Source: Clostridia bacterium
Lineage (GTDB): Bacteria; Bacillota; Clostridia; Christensenellales; Borkfalkiaceae
Assembly: GCA_017615975.1 (NCBI GenBank)
Contig: JAFZYZ010000017.1
Span: 1 to 46,767, forward strand
Length of the DNA stretch: 46,767 nucleotides
Direction of reading: 5' to 3'
A program made the translations under genes and the position numbers. Numbering within the stretch: position 1 is the stretch's first letter; the number at the start of each line of letters is the position of its first letter. This document shows, piece by piece, positions 16,645 to 25,084 of this stretch. A model generated the notes under the pieces. The model was not told where the DNA came from. It saw nothing but the letters and a program-made list of their open reading frames with translations, and did not search any database.

Positions 16645-17502
16645 GTGGACTGTTTTAACGGTGCGAAACGTGGCGGATTTATTTATACCGCCACGCTAAT
16701 TTTATTTTTAATAGTAGCCCTTATCGGACGCACGGTTCTTGCCGCCTTTAACGCGTCCGAAACCCTTTCTTACGCGGTGAACGGGGTGTTGACTTTCGCG
16801 GTGTTTATCACCGTAGTTCTTTTAAGCACTAAAAAGCGAGTGATAACCGTATACGTGCGTAAATGTTCGTGCGGGTATTTCTTGGCGGCGGTTATGTTGG
16901 CGTTCGGTATGCTTTTGGGGCTTGGGTTCGTAAATTCCATCGTTGCGGACGGAGTTAAAAGCGTAGGCGGAAGAATTGCACAAGATCCCGACATATTGAA
17001 TAGTACCTTTGAGTTTATACTCTTTACCATCGTGCTCTGCGTTTTGCCCGCGGTAGGCGAAGAACTCTTTTTCCGCGGCGTTATCGCGGAAAGCGTGTCG
17101 AAAACGGGCAAGGTGGCTGGCGTGCTTACCGTCGCGCTGTGTTTTGCCGTGTATCACGGCAGCGTGTCGCAACTTTTATATCAGTTTATTTACGGGTTGG
17201 GGCTTGGCGTTCTCGCTTTAAAAGCGAAAAGCGTAGTGCCCACCGTTCTCGCGCACTTTATCAATAATTTTGCAGTTCTCTCTATGGAATATTTCAGCGT
17301 TCCGCTGGATTTATTCAACCCGATAGTTATATCTGTCGGCGCGGTATTACTGGCGGGGTTTGCGGCAATTATATTCGTTCCGAAAAAGCAGTCGGCGGGG
17401 GCGGAGAAAACGGAAAGTATAAAGGAATTTTATCTTCCTTTCGGAATAATAGGAATAGGAGCGGCGGTGCTTACGATAATTCTGTCGGCGTTGCCGTTAT
17501 AA
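16645..17502 (+). CDS. CPBP-family intramembrane metalloprotease
   Basis: A 285-residue membrane protein with about eight hydrophobic segments. It carries the CAAX/bacteriocin-processing motifs: EELFFRG (Glu139, Glu140, Arg144), FAVYHG with the second-motif His, and the third motif in LAHFINN. These residues form the metal site of the Rce1-like fold. Bacterial members process membrane proteins or provide bacteriocin immunity (family knowledge); the substrate here is unknown. The start is GTG with AAGGA ahead; no ATG fits. It ends 13 bp before rlmH. Confidence 0.9.
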   Translation: MDCFNGAKRGGFIYTATLILFLIVALIGRTVLAAFNASETLSYAVNGVLTFAVFITVVLLSTKKRVITVYVRKCSCGYFLAAVMLAFGMLLGLGFVNSIVADGVKSVGGRIAQDPDILNSTFEFILFTIVLCVLPAVGEELFFRGVIAESVSKTGKVAGVLTVALCFAVYHGSVSQLLYQFIYGLGLGVLALKAKSVVPTVLAHFINNFAVLSMEYFSVPLDLFNPIVISVGAVLLAGFAAIIFVPKKQSAGAEKTESIKEFYLPFGIIGIGAAVLTIILSALPL

Positions 17503-17515
17503 CGGCGGGGTTAGT

Positions 17516-17977
17516 ATGATAAAGATAAATCTCGTGTGCGTCGGAAAAGTCAAAGAGAAATATTTTGCCGAAGGCATTGCAGAATACGCTAAAAGACTTA
17601 AACGGTTCTGCGATTTTGCCATTATCGAAGCGGCGGAAGAAAATGCCGGCGATAACGCTGCGGCGATTATTTATAAAGAAGGCAAAAATATTTTGCCTAA
17701 ACTCCGCGGCGCGGTGTTCGCGTTTGCCATAGAGGGCGAAAAGTATTCGAGCGAGAAGTTCGCGGAAAAAATAAAAAAACTTACCGATAAGGGCGCGGGG
17801 GAAATAACCTTCGTGATAGGCGGTTCTTACGGGCTGTCGGACGAAATAAAGAAAAAAGCCGACGGGCTTGTATCCTTTTCCGACATGACCTTTCCGCACA
17901 CGCTTTTCAGGCTTTTATGCGTGGAACAGATTTACAGGGCGTTTTGTATTATAGGCGGAACACCGTACCACAAGTAG
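17516..17977 (+). CDS. rlmH: 23S rRNA (pseudouridine1915-N3)-methyltransferase RlmH
   Basis: A SPOUT methyltransferase of 153 residues that methylates pseudouridine 1915 in helix 69 of 23S rRNA. Typical motifs are INLVCVGKVKEKYF at the N terminus, the SAM-knot FVIGGSYGL, SDMTFPHTLFR and the C-terminal EQIYRAFCI...GTPYHK. The length is normal. It sits in an operon with unrelated housekeeping genes and is followed after 15 bp by the M14 peptidase gene. Confidence 0.96.
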   Translation: MIKINLVCVGKVKEKYFAEGIAEYAKRLKRFCDFAIIEAAEENAGDNAAAIIYKEGKNILPKLRGAVFAFAIEGEKYSSEKFAEKIKKLTDKGAGEITFVIGGSYGLSDEIKKKADGLVSFSDMTFPHTLFRLLCVEQIYRAFCIIGGTPYHK

Positions 17978-17992
17978 CGCATACCATACGGT

Positions 17993-18754
17993 ATGGACGT
18001 TCTTGAAGAATTAGACGTTTTCTACCGTGCTTGGCGTGGCGAAAAGGGGTATATAGGACTAACCGAACTAGGTGCGATCATACCGTATTTTGCAGTATGC
18101 AAAACGGCGCGCCCAAAGGTTATCGTGCAATACGCCATCCACGCGCGGGAATATATAACGACTTATATCGGTATGATGCAGGCGGCGGACTTTATTGAGC
18201 GCGGAAAGCGCGGACGGGTGTATTTTATTCCCGCTGTCAATATAGACGGTATAGCGGAAGCCCTGTACGGCGATAAAACTTATAAAGCCAACGCAAGGCG
18301 TGTGGACTTAAACGTAAATTTTGACGCAAGGTGGGGGCAGGGCGCAAAGAACGTGCGCGAAAAAGCCGCCGAAAATTATATAGGCGAGTTTCCTTTTTCG
18401 GAAAGTGAGACGCGGGCGCTGCGCGATTTTACCTTGCTGGTTAAGCCCGATATGACGGTTAGTTATCACAGCAAGGGCGAAGAGATTTACTGGGAGTTTT
18501 TTCAAGGGGAAAAAGAACGGGCGCGCGACTATCGTGTTGCCAAAGCGGTGTCGGATACAACGGGTTATCCGCTTAAAAGTGCGGGGGTATCCAGCGGCGG
18601 ATATAAAGACTGGTGCATTGAAAAACTTAAAATCCCCGCGCTGACCATAGAAGTCGGCTCGGACGAACTTTCGCACCCCATAGGCAGAGAGTTTGCCGAA
18701 GAAATTTTTAATAAAAACCGCGACGTTTTACGGGTTATTACGGAGATGTTATGA
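17993..18754 (+). CDS. M14-family zinc carboxypeptidase-like protein, no signal peptide
   Basis: A 253-residue M14 fold protein. Zinc ligands are His50 and Glu53 in HAREY and His159 in SYHSKG. The substrate-side Arg/Asn region reads ARRVDLNVNFDARWG, and catalytic Glu220 is in TIEVGSDE. M14C enzymes cleave gamma-D-Glu-mDAP bonds of peptidoglycan peptides (family knowledge), which would fit a cytoplasmic muropeptide-recycling role; the substrate is not proven. There is no signal peptide and no clear ribosome site. The ATG lies in a small hairpin (17980-17995), so translation may depend on coupling to rlmH. It overlaps tadA by 4 bp. Confidence 0.85.
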   Translation: MDVLEELDVFYRAWRGEKGYIGLTELGAIIPYFAVCKTARPKVIVQYAIHAREYITTYIGMMQAADFIERGKRGRVYFIPAVNIDGIAEALYGDKTYKANARRVDLNVNFDARWGQGAKNVREKAAENYIGEFPFSESETRALRDFTLLVKPDMTVSYHSKGEEIYWEFFQGEKERARDYRVAKAVSDTTGYPLKSAGVSSGGYKDWCIEKLKIPALTIEVGSDELSHPIGREFAEEIFNKNRDVLRVITEML

Positions 18755-19212
18755 ATAGGGAAAGAAAATTTATGCGCGCCGCGATAAGGGAAGCGCTTAA
18801 AGCGCGCGAAATAGACGACGTGCCTATCGGCGCGGTGATAGTCTTAGACGGTAAAATAGTAGCGCGCGGGTATAACAGAACGGAAAGTTCGCAGATAGCG
18901 ATAAATCACGCGGAAATAATAGCGATAGAAAAGGCGTGCAAAAAACTTAAAAGCCGCAGGCTTGACGGTGCGGAAATATATATAACTTTAGAGCCGTGCG
19001 CAATGTGTGCGGGGGCTATTGCGAACGCGCGGATAAAACGGGCGATTTTCGGGGCTTACGAGAGAAAAAGCGGCTGTGCGGAGAGTAAATATCCCGTTCT
19101 TTCGGATAACGGGCTTAACCATACGGTAGAATATCTCGGCGGCGTGGAAGAAGCCGAGTGCGCCGAACTTATAAAAGACTATTTTCGTGAAAAGAGAAAG
19201 GAAAACGCTTAA
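18751..19212 (+). CDS. tadA: tRNA(Arg) adenosine-34 deaminase TadA
   Basis: A 153-residue zinc deaminase that converts A34 of tRNA-Arg(ACG) to inosine. Visible residues are the HAE motif (His53, Glu55) and PCAMC (Cys83, Cys86), followed by ARIKRAIFGA and a C-terminal helix (CAELIKDYFREKRK) typical of TadA rather than of guanine or cytidine deaminases. It overlaps the M14 gene by 4 bp and is the last gene of its operon. I see no strong terminator after it. Confidence 0.95.
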   Translation: MNRERKFMRAAIREALKAREIDDVPIGAVIVLDGKIVARGYNRTESSQIAINHAEIIAIEKACKKLKSRRLDGAEIYITLEPCAMCAGAIANARIKRAIFGAYERKSGCAESKYPVLSDNGLNHTVEYLGGVEEAECAELIKDYFREKRKENA

Positions 19213-19248
19213 AGGGTGAGGCGTGCGGTCGGTTTTTTATTATAAGCC

Positions 19249-19277
19249 TTGCTTTTGGGACAAGAATATAGTATAAT
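19249..19277 (+). promoter_or_regulatory. Sigma-A promoter for the sugar transferase gene
   Basis: TTGCTT (19249-19254), 17-bp spacer, TATAAT (19272-19277). The predicted start near 19284 leaves a leader of about 51 nt. Confidence 0.7.
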
Positions 19278-19334
19278 ATAATCGTACTGATTGATAGACA
19301 TTAAAAGGGAACTTTACTTTTTATAAAGAATATT

Positions 19335-20087
19335 ATGAATACTAAAACGGAAGAAAAAGACGATTTATTAAAAGACGGTGAAAAAGTAGCCGCCAACAAC
19401 GCTGAAACGGAAACTTACGGTGCGCGTCCCGTTGCGCCTGATTACGTGCTGCGCCAGAAAACTTTCGGATATAAGACGTATTTGTTTGTAAAAAGGGCGT
19501 TCGATATAATTTTTTCCGGATTGTTTATTCTTCTTTTCAGTTGGCTTTACCTGATTATTGCGTGTATGGTAAAAATTTCCGACGGCGGAAAGGTGTTTTT
19601 TATACAAAAGCGGGTGGGCAAAAACGATAAGGAAATAAAGATAGCCAAGTTCCGCAGTATGAGAAAGGACGCGGACAAGATAGAACAATCCCTGTCGGCG
19701 GAACAGGTTGCCGCGTACAGAAAGGAATATAAACTTGAAAGCGATCCGCGCATAACGAAACTCGGTAAATTTTTGCGCAAGACGAGTTTGGACGAACTGC
19801 CTAATATTTTTGCCGTGTTTACGGGTAAAATATCCTTCGTAGGTCCGCGCCCGCTGTTAAAGTGTGAAGCGCACGAAAAATACGGGAAAGACGCGGATAA
19901 ACTGCTTTCCGTAAAACCGGGTATGGTAGGCTGGTGGGCGGTAAACGGCAGAAACAACTGCGTGTACGACAGCGGGGAAAGACAAAGGTTAGAACTCTTT
20001 TACGTGGACAAGTGTTCCGTGTGGCTGGATATTAAAATAATGCTTAAAGCGATAGTATGCGTGTTTAAGCGCACGGGTGCGTCTTAA
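19335..20087 (+). CDS. Undecaprenyl-phosphate sugar-phosphate transferase (initiating glycosyltransferase)
   Basis: Bacterial sugar transferase family (PF02397), 250 residues. After a polar N terminus come KRAFDIIFSG, one membrane or re-entrant helix (about 56-80) and the catalytic core: KVFFIQKRVGKND, KFRSMRKDAD, LGKFLRKTSLDELPN, SFVGPRPLL, KPGMVGWWAVNGRN and the C-terminal WLDIKIMLKA. It moves a sugar-1-phosphate onto undecaprenyl phosphate, starting a lipid-linked glycan on the inner face of the membrane. The short form, without the four-helix N-terminal part of WbaP, resembles PglC or EpsL. The ribosome site is weak. It has its own promoter and terminator, just before the phosphonoglycan operon. 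Confidence 0.93.
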   Translation: MNTKTEEKDDLLKDGEKVAANNAETETYGARPVAPDYVLRQKTFGYKTYLFVKRAFDIIFSGLFILLFSWLYLIIACMVKISDGGKVFFIQKRVGKNDKEIKIAKFRSMRKDADKIEQSLSAEQVAAYRKEYKLESDPRITKLGKFLRKTSLDELPNIFAVFTGKISFVGPRPLLKCEAHEKYGKDADKLLSVKPGMVGWWAVNGRNNCVYDSGERQRLELFYVDKCSVWLDIKIMLKAIVCVFKRTGAS

Positions 20088-20124
20088 ACACGCGGCGCGC
20101 GGGGCTTTAAATCTCCGAAATGTG

Positions 20125-20160
20125 AAAGTTGCTTAAAATTTTAAGCAACTTTTTTGTTTT
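20125..20160 (+). terminator. Strong terminator after the sugar transferase gene
   Basis: 20125-20152 is a perfect 28-nt palindrome with stem core GTTGCTTAAAA, followed by TTTTTTGTTTT. It separates the sugar transferase gene from the next operon. Because it is symmetrical it could also act on the other strand. Confidence 0.88.
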
Positions 20161-20206
20161 TTAGCCGTACTTTGCGTATTATTTGTCGCCGTTCCTTTCT
20201 TTTGTA

Positions 20207-20235
20207 TTGACAGTTAACTTTAAAAATGATACAAT
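20207..20235 (+). promoter_or_regulatory. Near-consensus sigma-A promoter of the phosphonoglycan operon
   Basis: TTGACA (20207-20212), 17-bp spacer, TACAAT (20230-20235). The predicted start near 20242 gives a leader of about 31 nt before the GTG at 20273. Confidence 0.85.
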
Positions 20236-20272
20236 TTATATTATAAATATTTAAAAGGCGGATTTTCGGTAG

Positions 20273-21055
20273 GTGTCGGAAACTAAAATTCTTATCGCTG
20301 TGCATAAACCTTATTCTTTTCCGACGGACGGGTTGTATATGCCCGTTCAGGTGGGCGCTGTCGGCAAAGATAAGTTTTTAACCTGTTCGGACGATACGGG
20401 CGACAATATTTCCGAAAAAAACCCCTATTACTGCGAACTTACCGCGCTGTATTTTGCGTGGAAGAATATAACGGCGGACGCCGTGGGGCTTGTACATTAC
20501 AGGCGGTATTTTAAGGGCGGTTTTAAATTTTCGGCAGGCGATAGAAAAATAGGCGTGTTAAGCGGCAAAGAGTGCGAAGACCTTTTGCGCGAAACGGACG
20601 TGATTCTGCCCAAAAAACGCAAGTATTACATAGAAACTCTGTATTCGCATTACGCCAACACTATGTACGTCGAACCGCTTGACGTGGCGGGTGAAATCAT
20701 CAAAGAACAATACGGCGACTATTACGCGGAATTTTTGCGGCTTAAAAAACGGTCGAGTGCGCATATGTTCAATATGGCAATTATGAAAAAGCCTGTGTTC
20801 GACGGGTATTGCGGCTGGCTTTTTCCTATTCTTTCCGAACTTGAAAAAAGAGTGGATTATAAAAAATACGACGCCTTCCACGCCCGTTTTTTCGGCAGGG
20901 TATCGGAACTTTTGTTGGACGTATATATAAACACGAATAAGATAAAGTATGCGGAAGTCAAGGTGGTTTCCACCGAAAAAATCCGCTGGGTAAAAAAGAT
21001 TTTAGGGTTTTTGGGCGCTAAATTCTTCAAGAAAAAATATGATAAGAGTTTTTAA
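20273..21055 (+). CDS. DUF4422-family glycosyltransferase
   Basis: A 260-residue protein matching the DUF4422 glycosyltransferase family of capsule and exopolysaccharide clusters. It starts KILIAVHKPYSFP and carries YYCELTALYFAWKN, GLVHYRRYF, DVILPKKRKYYIETLYSHY, SAHMFNMAIMKK and FHARFFGRVSELLLDVY. It probably adds a second sugar to the lipid-linked acceptor in the cytoplasm; the sugar is not predictable. The start is GTG with AAAGGCGG 11 bases ahead. It is the first gene of a nine-gene operon and overlaps the next gene by 17 bp. Confidence 0.88.
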   Translation: MSETKILIAVHKPYSFPTDGLYMPVQVGAVGKDKFLTCSDDTGDNISEKNPYYCELTALYFAWKNITADAVGLVHYRRYFKGGFKFSAGDRKIGVLSGKECEDLLRETDVILPKKRKYYIETLYSHYANTMYVEPLDVAGEIIKEQYGDYYAEFLRLKKRSSAHMFNMAIMKKPVFDGYCGWLFPILSELEKRVDYKKYDAFHARFFGRVSELLLDVYINTNKIKYAEVKVVSTEKIRWVKKILGFLGAKFFKKKYDKSF

Positions 21056-21983
21056 CGATAACGGTGCGGCGAAACCCGAAACGGTTGCCGCGGTAGTCGT
21101 TTCCTATAACAGAAAGGTGCTCTTGAAAGAGTGCGTAAACGCGTTGCTTAACCTACGCTGCGATTATCTTAAAGTTTTAATCGTTGATAATTGCAGTACG
21201 GACGGCACGGAAGAATATATCGGGGATTTGATTTCCGATAAAGTCGTCTATTTTAACACGGGCGAAAATATAGGCGGTGCCGGCGGATTTAACTTCGGCG
21301 TAAAGAAGGCGATGGAAATGGGCGCAGACTACGTCTGGCTTATGGACGACGACTGTATCGTGCAGGAAAATTCGCTTGCCGCGCTTTTGGATTTTGCCAA
21401 ATCCAAAGGCGGCGAGTTCGGGTTTTTGTCCAGCAAAGCCCTTTGGACGGACGGCACGATTTCCAAAATGAATATCCAAAGGCGGTCAATCGGAGATAAG
21501 AAATTAAACACGGACGTAAGCGGTCAGAAAATACGGATTGCTACGTTCGTTTCGCTGTTTTTAAGCGCGAAAGTTATAAGAGAAGTCGGTTTGCCGATAA
21601 AGGAATTCTTTATCTGGGGGGACGACTGGGAATATACTTACAGGGTTTCTACGAAATTTACCTGCTACTACGTTGCGGAAAGCGTGGTTATTCATAAATC
21701 CGCCGTAAATATGGGCAGTAATATAGCAAAAGACGACTTAAATAGGCTTGACAGGTATTTTTATTCTTACCGAAACGAAAGGTATCTGTATCGCGAAGTC
21801 GGGTTTAAGGGCAGACTTTACTATCTTTTGAAAATTTCTTACCATATAGTTAAAATTCTGTTTTCGAGATGTAAGAATAAGAAAACCAGATTGAAGATGC
21901 TGTTTAAGGGTGTTGCCGCAGGGCGTTCGTTTAAGCCGGATATAGAATATGCGGAACAAATAGAAGGTGTGGAGAAAGTTTAA
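21039..21983 (+). CDS. Family 2 glycosyltransferase, galactofuranosyl/rhamnosyl-transferase type
   Basis: A 314-residue GT2 enzyme with AAVVVSYNRKVLLKECVNAL (nucleotide-sugar fold), VDNCSTDGT, the NIGGAGGFNFG loop seen in GlfT2-like and rhamnosyl transferases, catalytic metal motif MDDDC (Asp103-105) and IWGDDWEYTYR. No membrane domain is obvious. It probably transfers a galactofuranose or deoxysugar residue; this comes from subfamily resemblance only. No UDP-galactopyranose mutase or dTDP-rhamnose genes are in the window. It overlaps both neighbours, by 17 bp upstream and 1 bp downstream (TAATG). Confidence 0.9.
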   Translation: MIRVFNDNGAAKPETVAAVVVSYNRKVLLKECVNALLNLRCDYLKVLIVDNCSTDGTEEYIGDLISDKVVYFNTGENIGGAGGFNFGVKKAMEMGADYVWLMDDDCIVQENSLAALLDFAKSKGGEFGFLSSKALWTDGTISKMNIQRRSIGDKKLNTDVSGQKIRIATFVSLFLSAKVIREVGLPIKEFFIWGDDWEYTYRVSTKFTCYYVAESVVIHKSAVNMGSNIAKDDLNRLDRYFYSYRNERYLYREVGFKGRLYYLLKISYHIVKILFSRCKNKKTRLKMLFKGVAAGRSFKPDIEYAEQIEGVEKV

Positions 21984-22672
21984 TGAATATTGCGTTAGTC
22001 GTTGCGGGCGGTTCGGGCAGCAGAACTTGCCAAAGCGTTCCGAAACAGTTTTTGACGGTGAACGAAGTTCCCATAATAATTCATTCTTTGCTGAATATAA
22101 AAAAGTCCGGCGTTTACGACGATATCGTAGTGGTGATTCCGGACGGTTGGCAGATGTTTATCACTTCGTATTGCACTAAATACGATATAGAAGTTTCGGG
22201 GTTCGTGCTCGGTGGGGAATCGCGGTTCGGCTCTATTTTAAACGCCGTGCGCTACCTTGGCGAACGTTATAAAGATCAGGACGTGGTGTCGATAATAGAC
22301 GCTAACAGGCCGCTTATTCCCGCGTCGGTGTTTACGGAAAATTTACGCGTGGTAAAAAGCGCAGAAGACGCTATGGTATTATCCGCATATCCGTGTATGG
22401 ACAGTATGTTTAGGACTACCGAAAGCGGCATACAAAGCGTGGACAGGAACGAATATCTTTTGGGACAATGCCCCGAAACGGCGTTCCTTAAATTACTGAA
22501 AGAAATTTACTTTAAAGCCGAAAAGGAAGGCGGTTGCGATTTATCCGCCGCAAATCTTGCCGTAAGGTACGGCAAGCGCGTGGAAGCAGTCCGCGGTTCG
22601 GCAAAGTCGTTCAAGATTACCGTGCAGGACGATTTGGATATTTTTAAGGCGTTATTGAATTTGGGTGAATAG
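21983..22672 (+). CDS. IspD/TarI-like cytidylyltransferase
   Basis: A 229-residue member of the IspD superfamily: N-terminal ALVVAGGSGSR, then VPKQF, IIHSLLNI, GGESRFGSILNAVRYLG, a loop IDANRPLI in place of the IspD HDAARP, and C-terminal SFKITVQDDLDIF. The context points to a TarI-like role, activating an alditol phosphate (ribitol- or similar) as a CDP derivative for the glycan, rather than isoprenoid synthesis. No TarJ-type reductase is nearby. GxGxRM reads GSGSRT, so the active site differs slightly. It overlaps the flippase gene by 8 bp. Confidence 0.82.
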   Translation: MNIALVVAGGSGSRTCQSVPKQFLTVNEVPIIIHSLLNIKKSGVYDDIVVVIPDGWQMFITSYCTKYDIEVSGFVLGGESRFGSILNAVRYLGERYKDQDVVSIIDANRPLIPASVFTENLRVVKSAEDAMVLSAYPCMDSMFRTTESGIQSVDRNEYLLGQCPETAFLKLLKEIYFKAEKEGGCDLSAANLAVRYGKRVEAVRGSAKSFKITVQDDLDIFKALLNLGE

Positions 22673-24146
22673 TTTGAAATCGGTAAGTAGCGGATTAAGT
22701 ATTAAACAAAATTATATATTCAGTTTACTGTATAAGGTTATCGCCGTTTTAGTCCCCGTACTTATAACGCCGCATCTCGACAGGGTTTTAGAACCCGACG
22801 GGAACGGGGCTATAAGTTTCGTGTCGTCTATTGCCTCCTATTTTATTCTGCTTGCAAATCTCGGCATAGAAGGCTACGGACAAAGGGCGGTCGCTATGCA
22901 CCGCGACGATAAAGAGTTCCTGCATAAATTCGTTATGGAAATTTTTGTCTTAAAAATTTTCTTAACCCTTTTTAGCGGTACTGTTTTCGTGGTTCTTTTC
23001 AGCATAATCGGCGGTGCGAAAACGGAAATGTATCTCATTTTTTCCATTTCCGTATTCTTCGTTGCGTTCGATTTTTCCTGGTTGTTCCAGGGGCTTGAAA
23101 ATTTCAGAATTTTAGCGATAACTCATCTTTTGGCGAGGGCGGCTTACGTCGTTTTCGTCTTCTTGCTTGTCAGCACCAAGCAGCATATCAACGTCGCGGC
23201 GTTCCTTTGGGTGGGGATGACGGTAGTGTCTTACCTTTTATCCTTCCCGTTCGTCATCAGGTTTTTCAAAGCCGATAAGAGCGTAAAACTTAAACCTTTC
23301 TCTCATCTTAAAGAGAGTATCGTTTATTTTATTCCCGCCATTGCCGTTTCCGTATATACCATTTTAGATAAAACTATGATAGGCATTATCACGGGTTCGG
23401 ACTTTGAAAACGGATATTACGAAGAAGCGGATAAAATCGTCAAACTCGTACTCACGGTAGTTACCACTCTCAATATCATTATGCGTTCGCGCATATCGTA
23501 TTGCTTTGCGCGCGGGGAGTTCGACCGTGTGAAAGACTATATCCGCCAGACGGCGCATCTGGCGTTTATGCTATGTTTCCCGATGGCTTTCGGACTTTTG
23601 GCGGTATCCAGACCTTTCATCAATATCTATTGCGGCGTGAAGTTCGGAAAGAGTATACTGCTTCTGCGCCTATTGTGCCCTTTAATTCTTATTATCGCCA
23701 CAAGCAATATTCTGGGCACGCACTACTATACGCCGTTTAATAAGCAGCGGACGAGTAATAAGTTTCTGATAGCGGGGGCTATCGTGAACATCATTTTCAA
23801 TATTCCGCTTATATACTTTATGCAGTCTGTCGGCGCGGCGATAGCGTCAGTCATTGCCGAATTTACCATACTCGTGTTATACGCCGTAAACGCGAACAGG
23901 TTTTTTGCGTTTAAGGAATTCTTAAAGATAAGTTGGAAATACGCCGCCTGTTCGGCAATTATGTTCGTAGCGGTTGCTCTTGCGGTACATTTCTTGCCCG
24001 AAGGTATATTATGGCTGGTTCTGGAAATTCTGGGCGGCATTGTGGTGTATTTTGTATTGCTGCTTGTTTTCAGGGCGGAATTTTTATTAAGCCATATGAA
24101 GAATTTGGCGGCAAGATTAAAAAAGCGTAAACAGCAGGATAATTAG
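22665..24146 (+). CDS. Wzx-type polysaccharide flippase (MOP superfamily)
   Basis: A 493-residue integral membrane protein with about 12-14 helices and a basic C terminus (LKKRKQQ). Its N-terminal segment SIKQNYIFSLLYKVIAVLVPVLITPHLDRVLEPDGNG-type signature (22690-22810) is typical of oligosaccharide flippases, with YGQRAVA shortly after. It moves the lipid-linked repeat unit to the outer face. The start is uncertain: GTG 22665 or TTG 22674. No Wzy-type polymerase or ligase gene is in this operon. Confidence 0.92.
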   Translation: MNSLKSVSSGLSIKQNYIFSLLYKVIAVLVPVLITPHLDRVLEPDGNGAISFVSSIASYFILLANLGIEGYGQRAVAMHRDDKEFLHKFVMEIFVLKIFLTLFSGTVFVVLFSIIGGAKTEMYLIFSISVFFVAFDFSWLFQGLENFRILAITHLLARAAYVVFVFLLVSTKQHINVAAFLWVGMTVVSYLLSFPFVIRFFKADKSVKLKPFSHLKESIVYFIPAIAVSVYTILDKTMIGIITGSDFENGYYEEADKIVKLVLTVVTTLNIIMRSRISYCFARGEFDRVKDYIRQTAHLAFMLCFPMAFGLLAVSRPFINIYCGVKFGKSILLLRLLCPLILIIATSNILGTHYYTPFNKQRTSNKFLIAGAIVNIIFNIPLIYFMQSVGAAIASVIAEFTILVLYAVNANRFFAFKEFLKISWKYAACSAIMFVAVALAVHFLPEGILWLVLEILGGIVVYFVLLLVFRAEFLLSHMKNLAARLKKRKQQDN

Positions 24147-24149
24147 AGT

Positions 24150-25064
24150 ATGGATTTAAGTGCGGAAATAAGGTGCGGGTTTAGCGTTTCTACCGCCAGA
24201 AAAAAAGTCTGGCTTACACAGATGGAAATGATGAAAGCCGTTCTCGATATATGCGAAAGCAATAATCTTAAAATCTTCGCGATAGCGGGCACGCTGCTCG
24301 GCGCGATTCGCCATAACGGCTATATTCCGTGGGATGACGATATAGATTTTCTTATGCCGAGAGAAGATTATGAAAAGTTTATCGCCGTAGCGAGCGAAAG
24401 CCTTAAAGCCCCGTATAGTATGCAATGCTGTAAAACCGAAAAGAGTTATCCGAACGGGCATATCCAGATAAGGAATTCCGAAACCACCTGTTTTATTTTT
24501 AATTCTTTCGACGACTTGAAATCGGGCAAGAACTGCGGTGTGTTCATAGATATTTTCTGCTACGACGAAATGCCTGACGAGGAAAGCGGGCGCGTAAAAT
24601 TCTGGGAAAAAGAAAAACGCCTTAAAAACTTATCGATGTGGAAAATTTATTCCAAAAAGAAAGGACTTAAGGGGCTTGTGCAAAAATTTCTTGCAAACAC
24701 TTACTTTTTAACCCACGGGGTACAAAGTACCATAGAAAAGCACGACGCGTTAGCGCAAAAATTTAACGACGGTACGCACGCTCTCGTCGGCGCGGTGGCT
24801 TTCGGTGCGAAAATAGAACGGAACGTGTGGAAGAAAAGCGATTTTGACGAAATAGTACCGCACGCGTTTGAAGATATTACCGTGCCTGTTCCAAAAAATT
24901 TCGACAGCGTTCTCACCGTGCAGTACGGCGACTATATGAAAATCCCCGAAAATAAGGGTGGCACGGTGCACGGACAGGCGTTTTTCGACGTCGATAAACC
25001 TTATACCGCTTACCGCGGCATAACTAAAGAAGAATTCGACAACTTGTTCAGACAAACTTTATAA
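24150..25064 (+). CDS. LicD-family phosphotransferase, candidate aminoethylphosphonate transferase
   Basis: A 304-residue LicD protein. The diagnostic block is GTLLGAIRHNGYIPWDDDID (residues 47-66), with metal-binding aspartates, and RED just after. LicD enzymes transfer phosphocholine or a related phospho group from a CDP-activated donor to a sugar (family knowledge). Here the genes right after it make and activate 2-aminoethylphosphonate, so CMP-AEP is the likely donor (inference). It starts 3 bp after the flippase stop and is followed 20 bp later by the AEP transaminase gene. Confidence 0.9.
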   Translation: MDLSAEIRCGFSVSTARKKVWLTQMEMMKAVLDICESNNLKIFAIAGTLLGAIRHNGYIPWDDDIDFLMPREDYEKFIAVASESLKAPYSMQCCKTEKSYPNGHIQIRNSETTCFIFNSFDDLKSGKNCGVFIDIFCYDEMPDEESGRVKFWEKEKRLKNLSMWKIYSKKKGLKGLVQKFLANTYFLTHGVQSTIEKHDALAQKFNDGTHALVGAVAFGAKIERNVWKKSDFDEIVPHAFEDITVPVPKNFDSVLTVQYGDYMKIPENKGGTVHGQAFFDVDKPYTAYRGITKEEFDNLFRQTL

Positions 25065-25084
25065 CACTAGTATAGGTGGTTATT

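Noticed and set aside
20125-20152. 28-nt perfect palindrome as a mobile-element end or operator
   Set aside because: It lies directly after a stop codon region and is followed by a T run, which fits an ordinary terminator.
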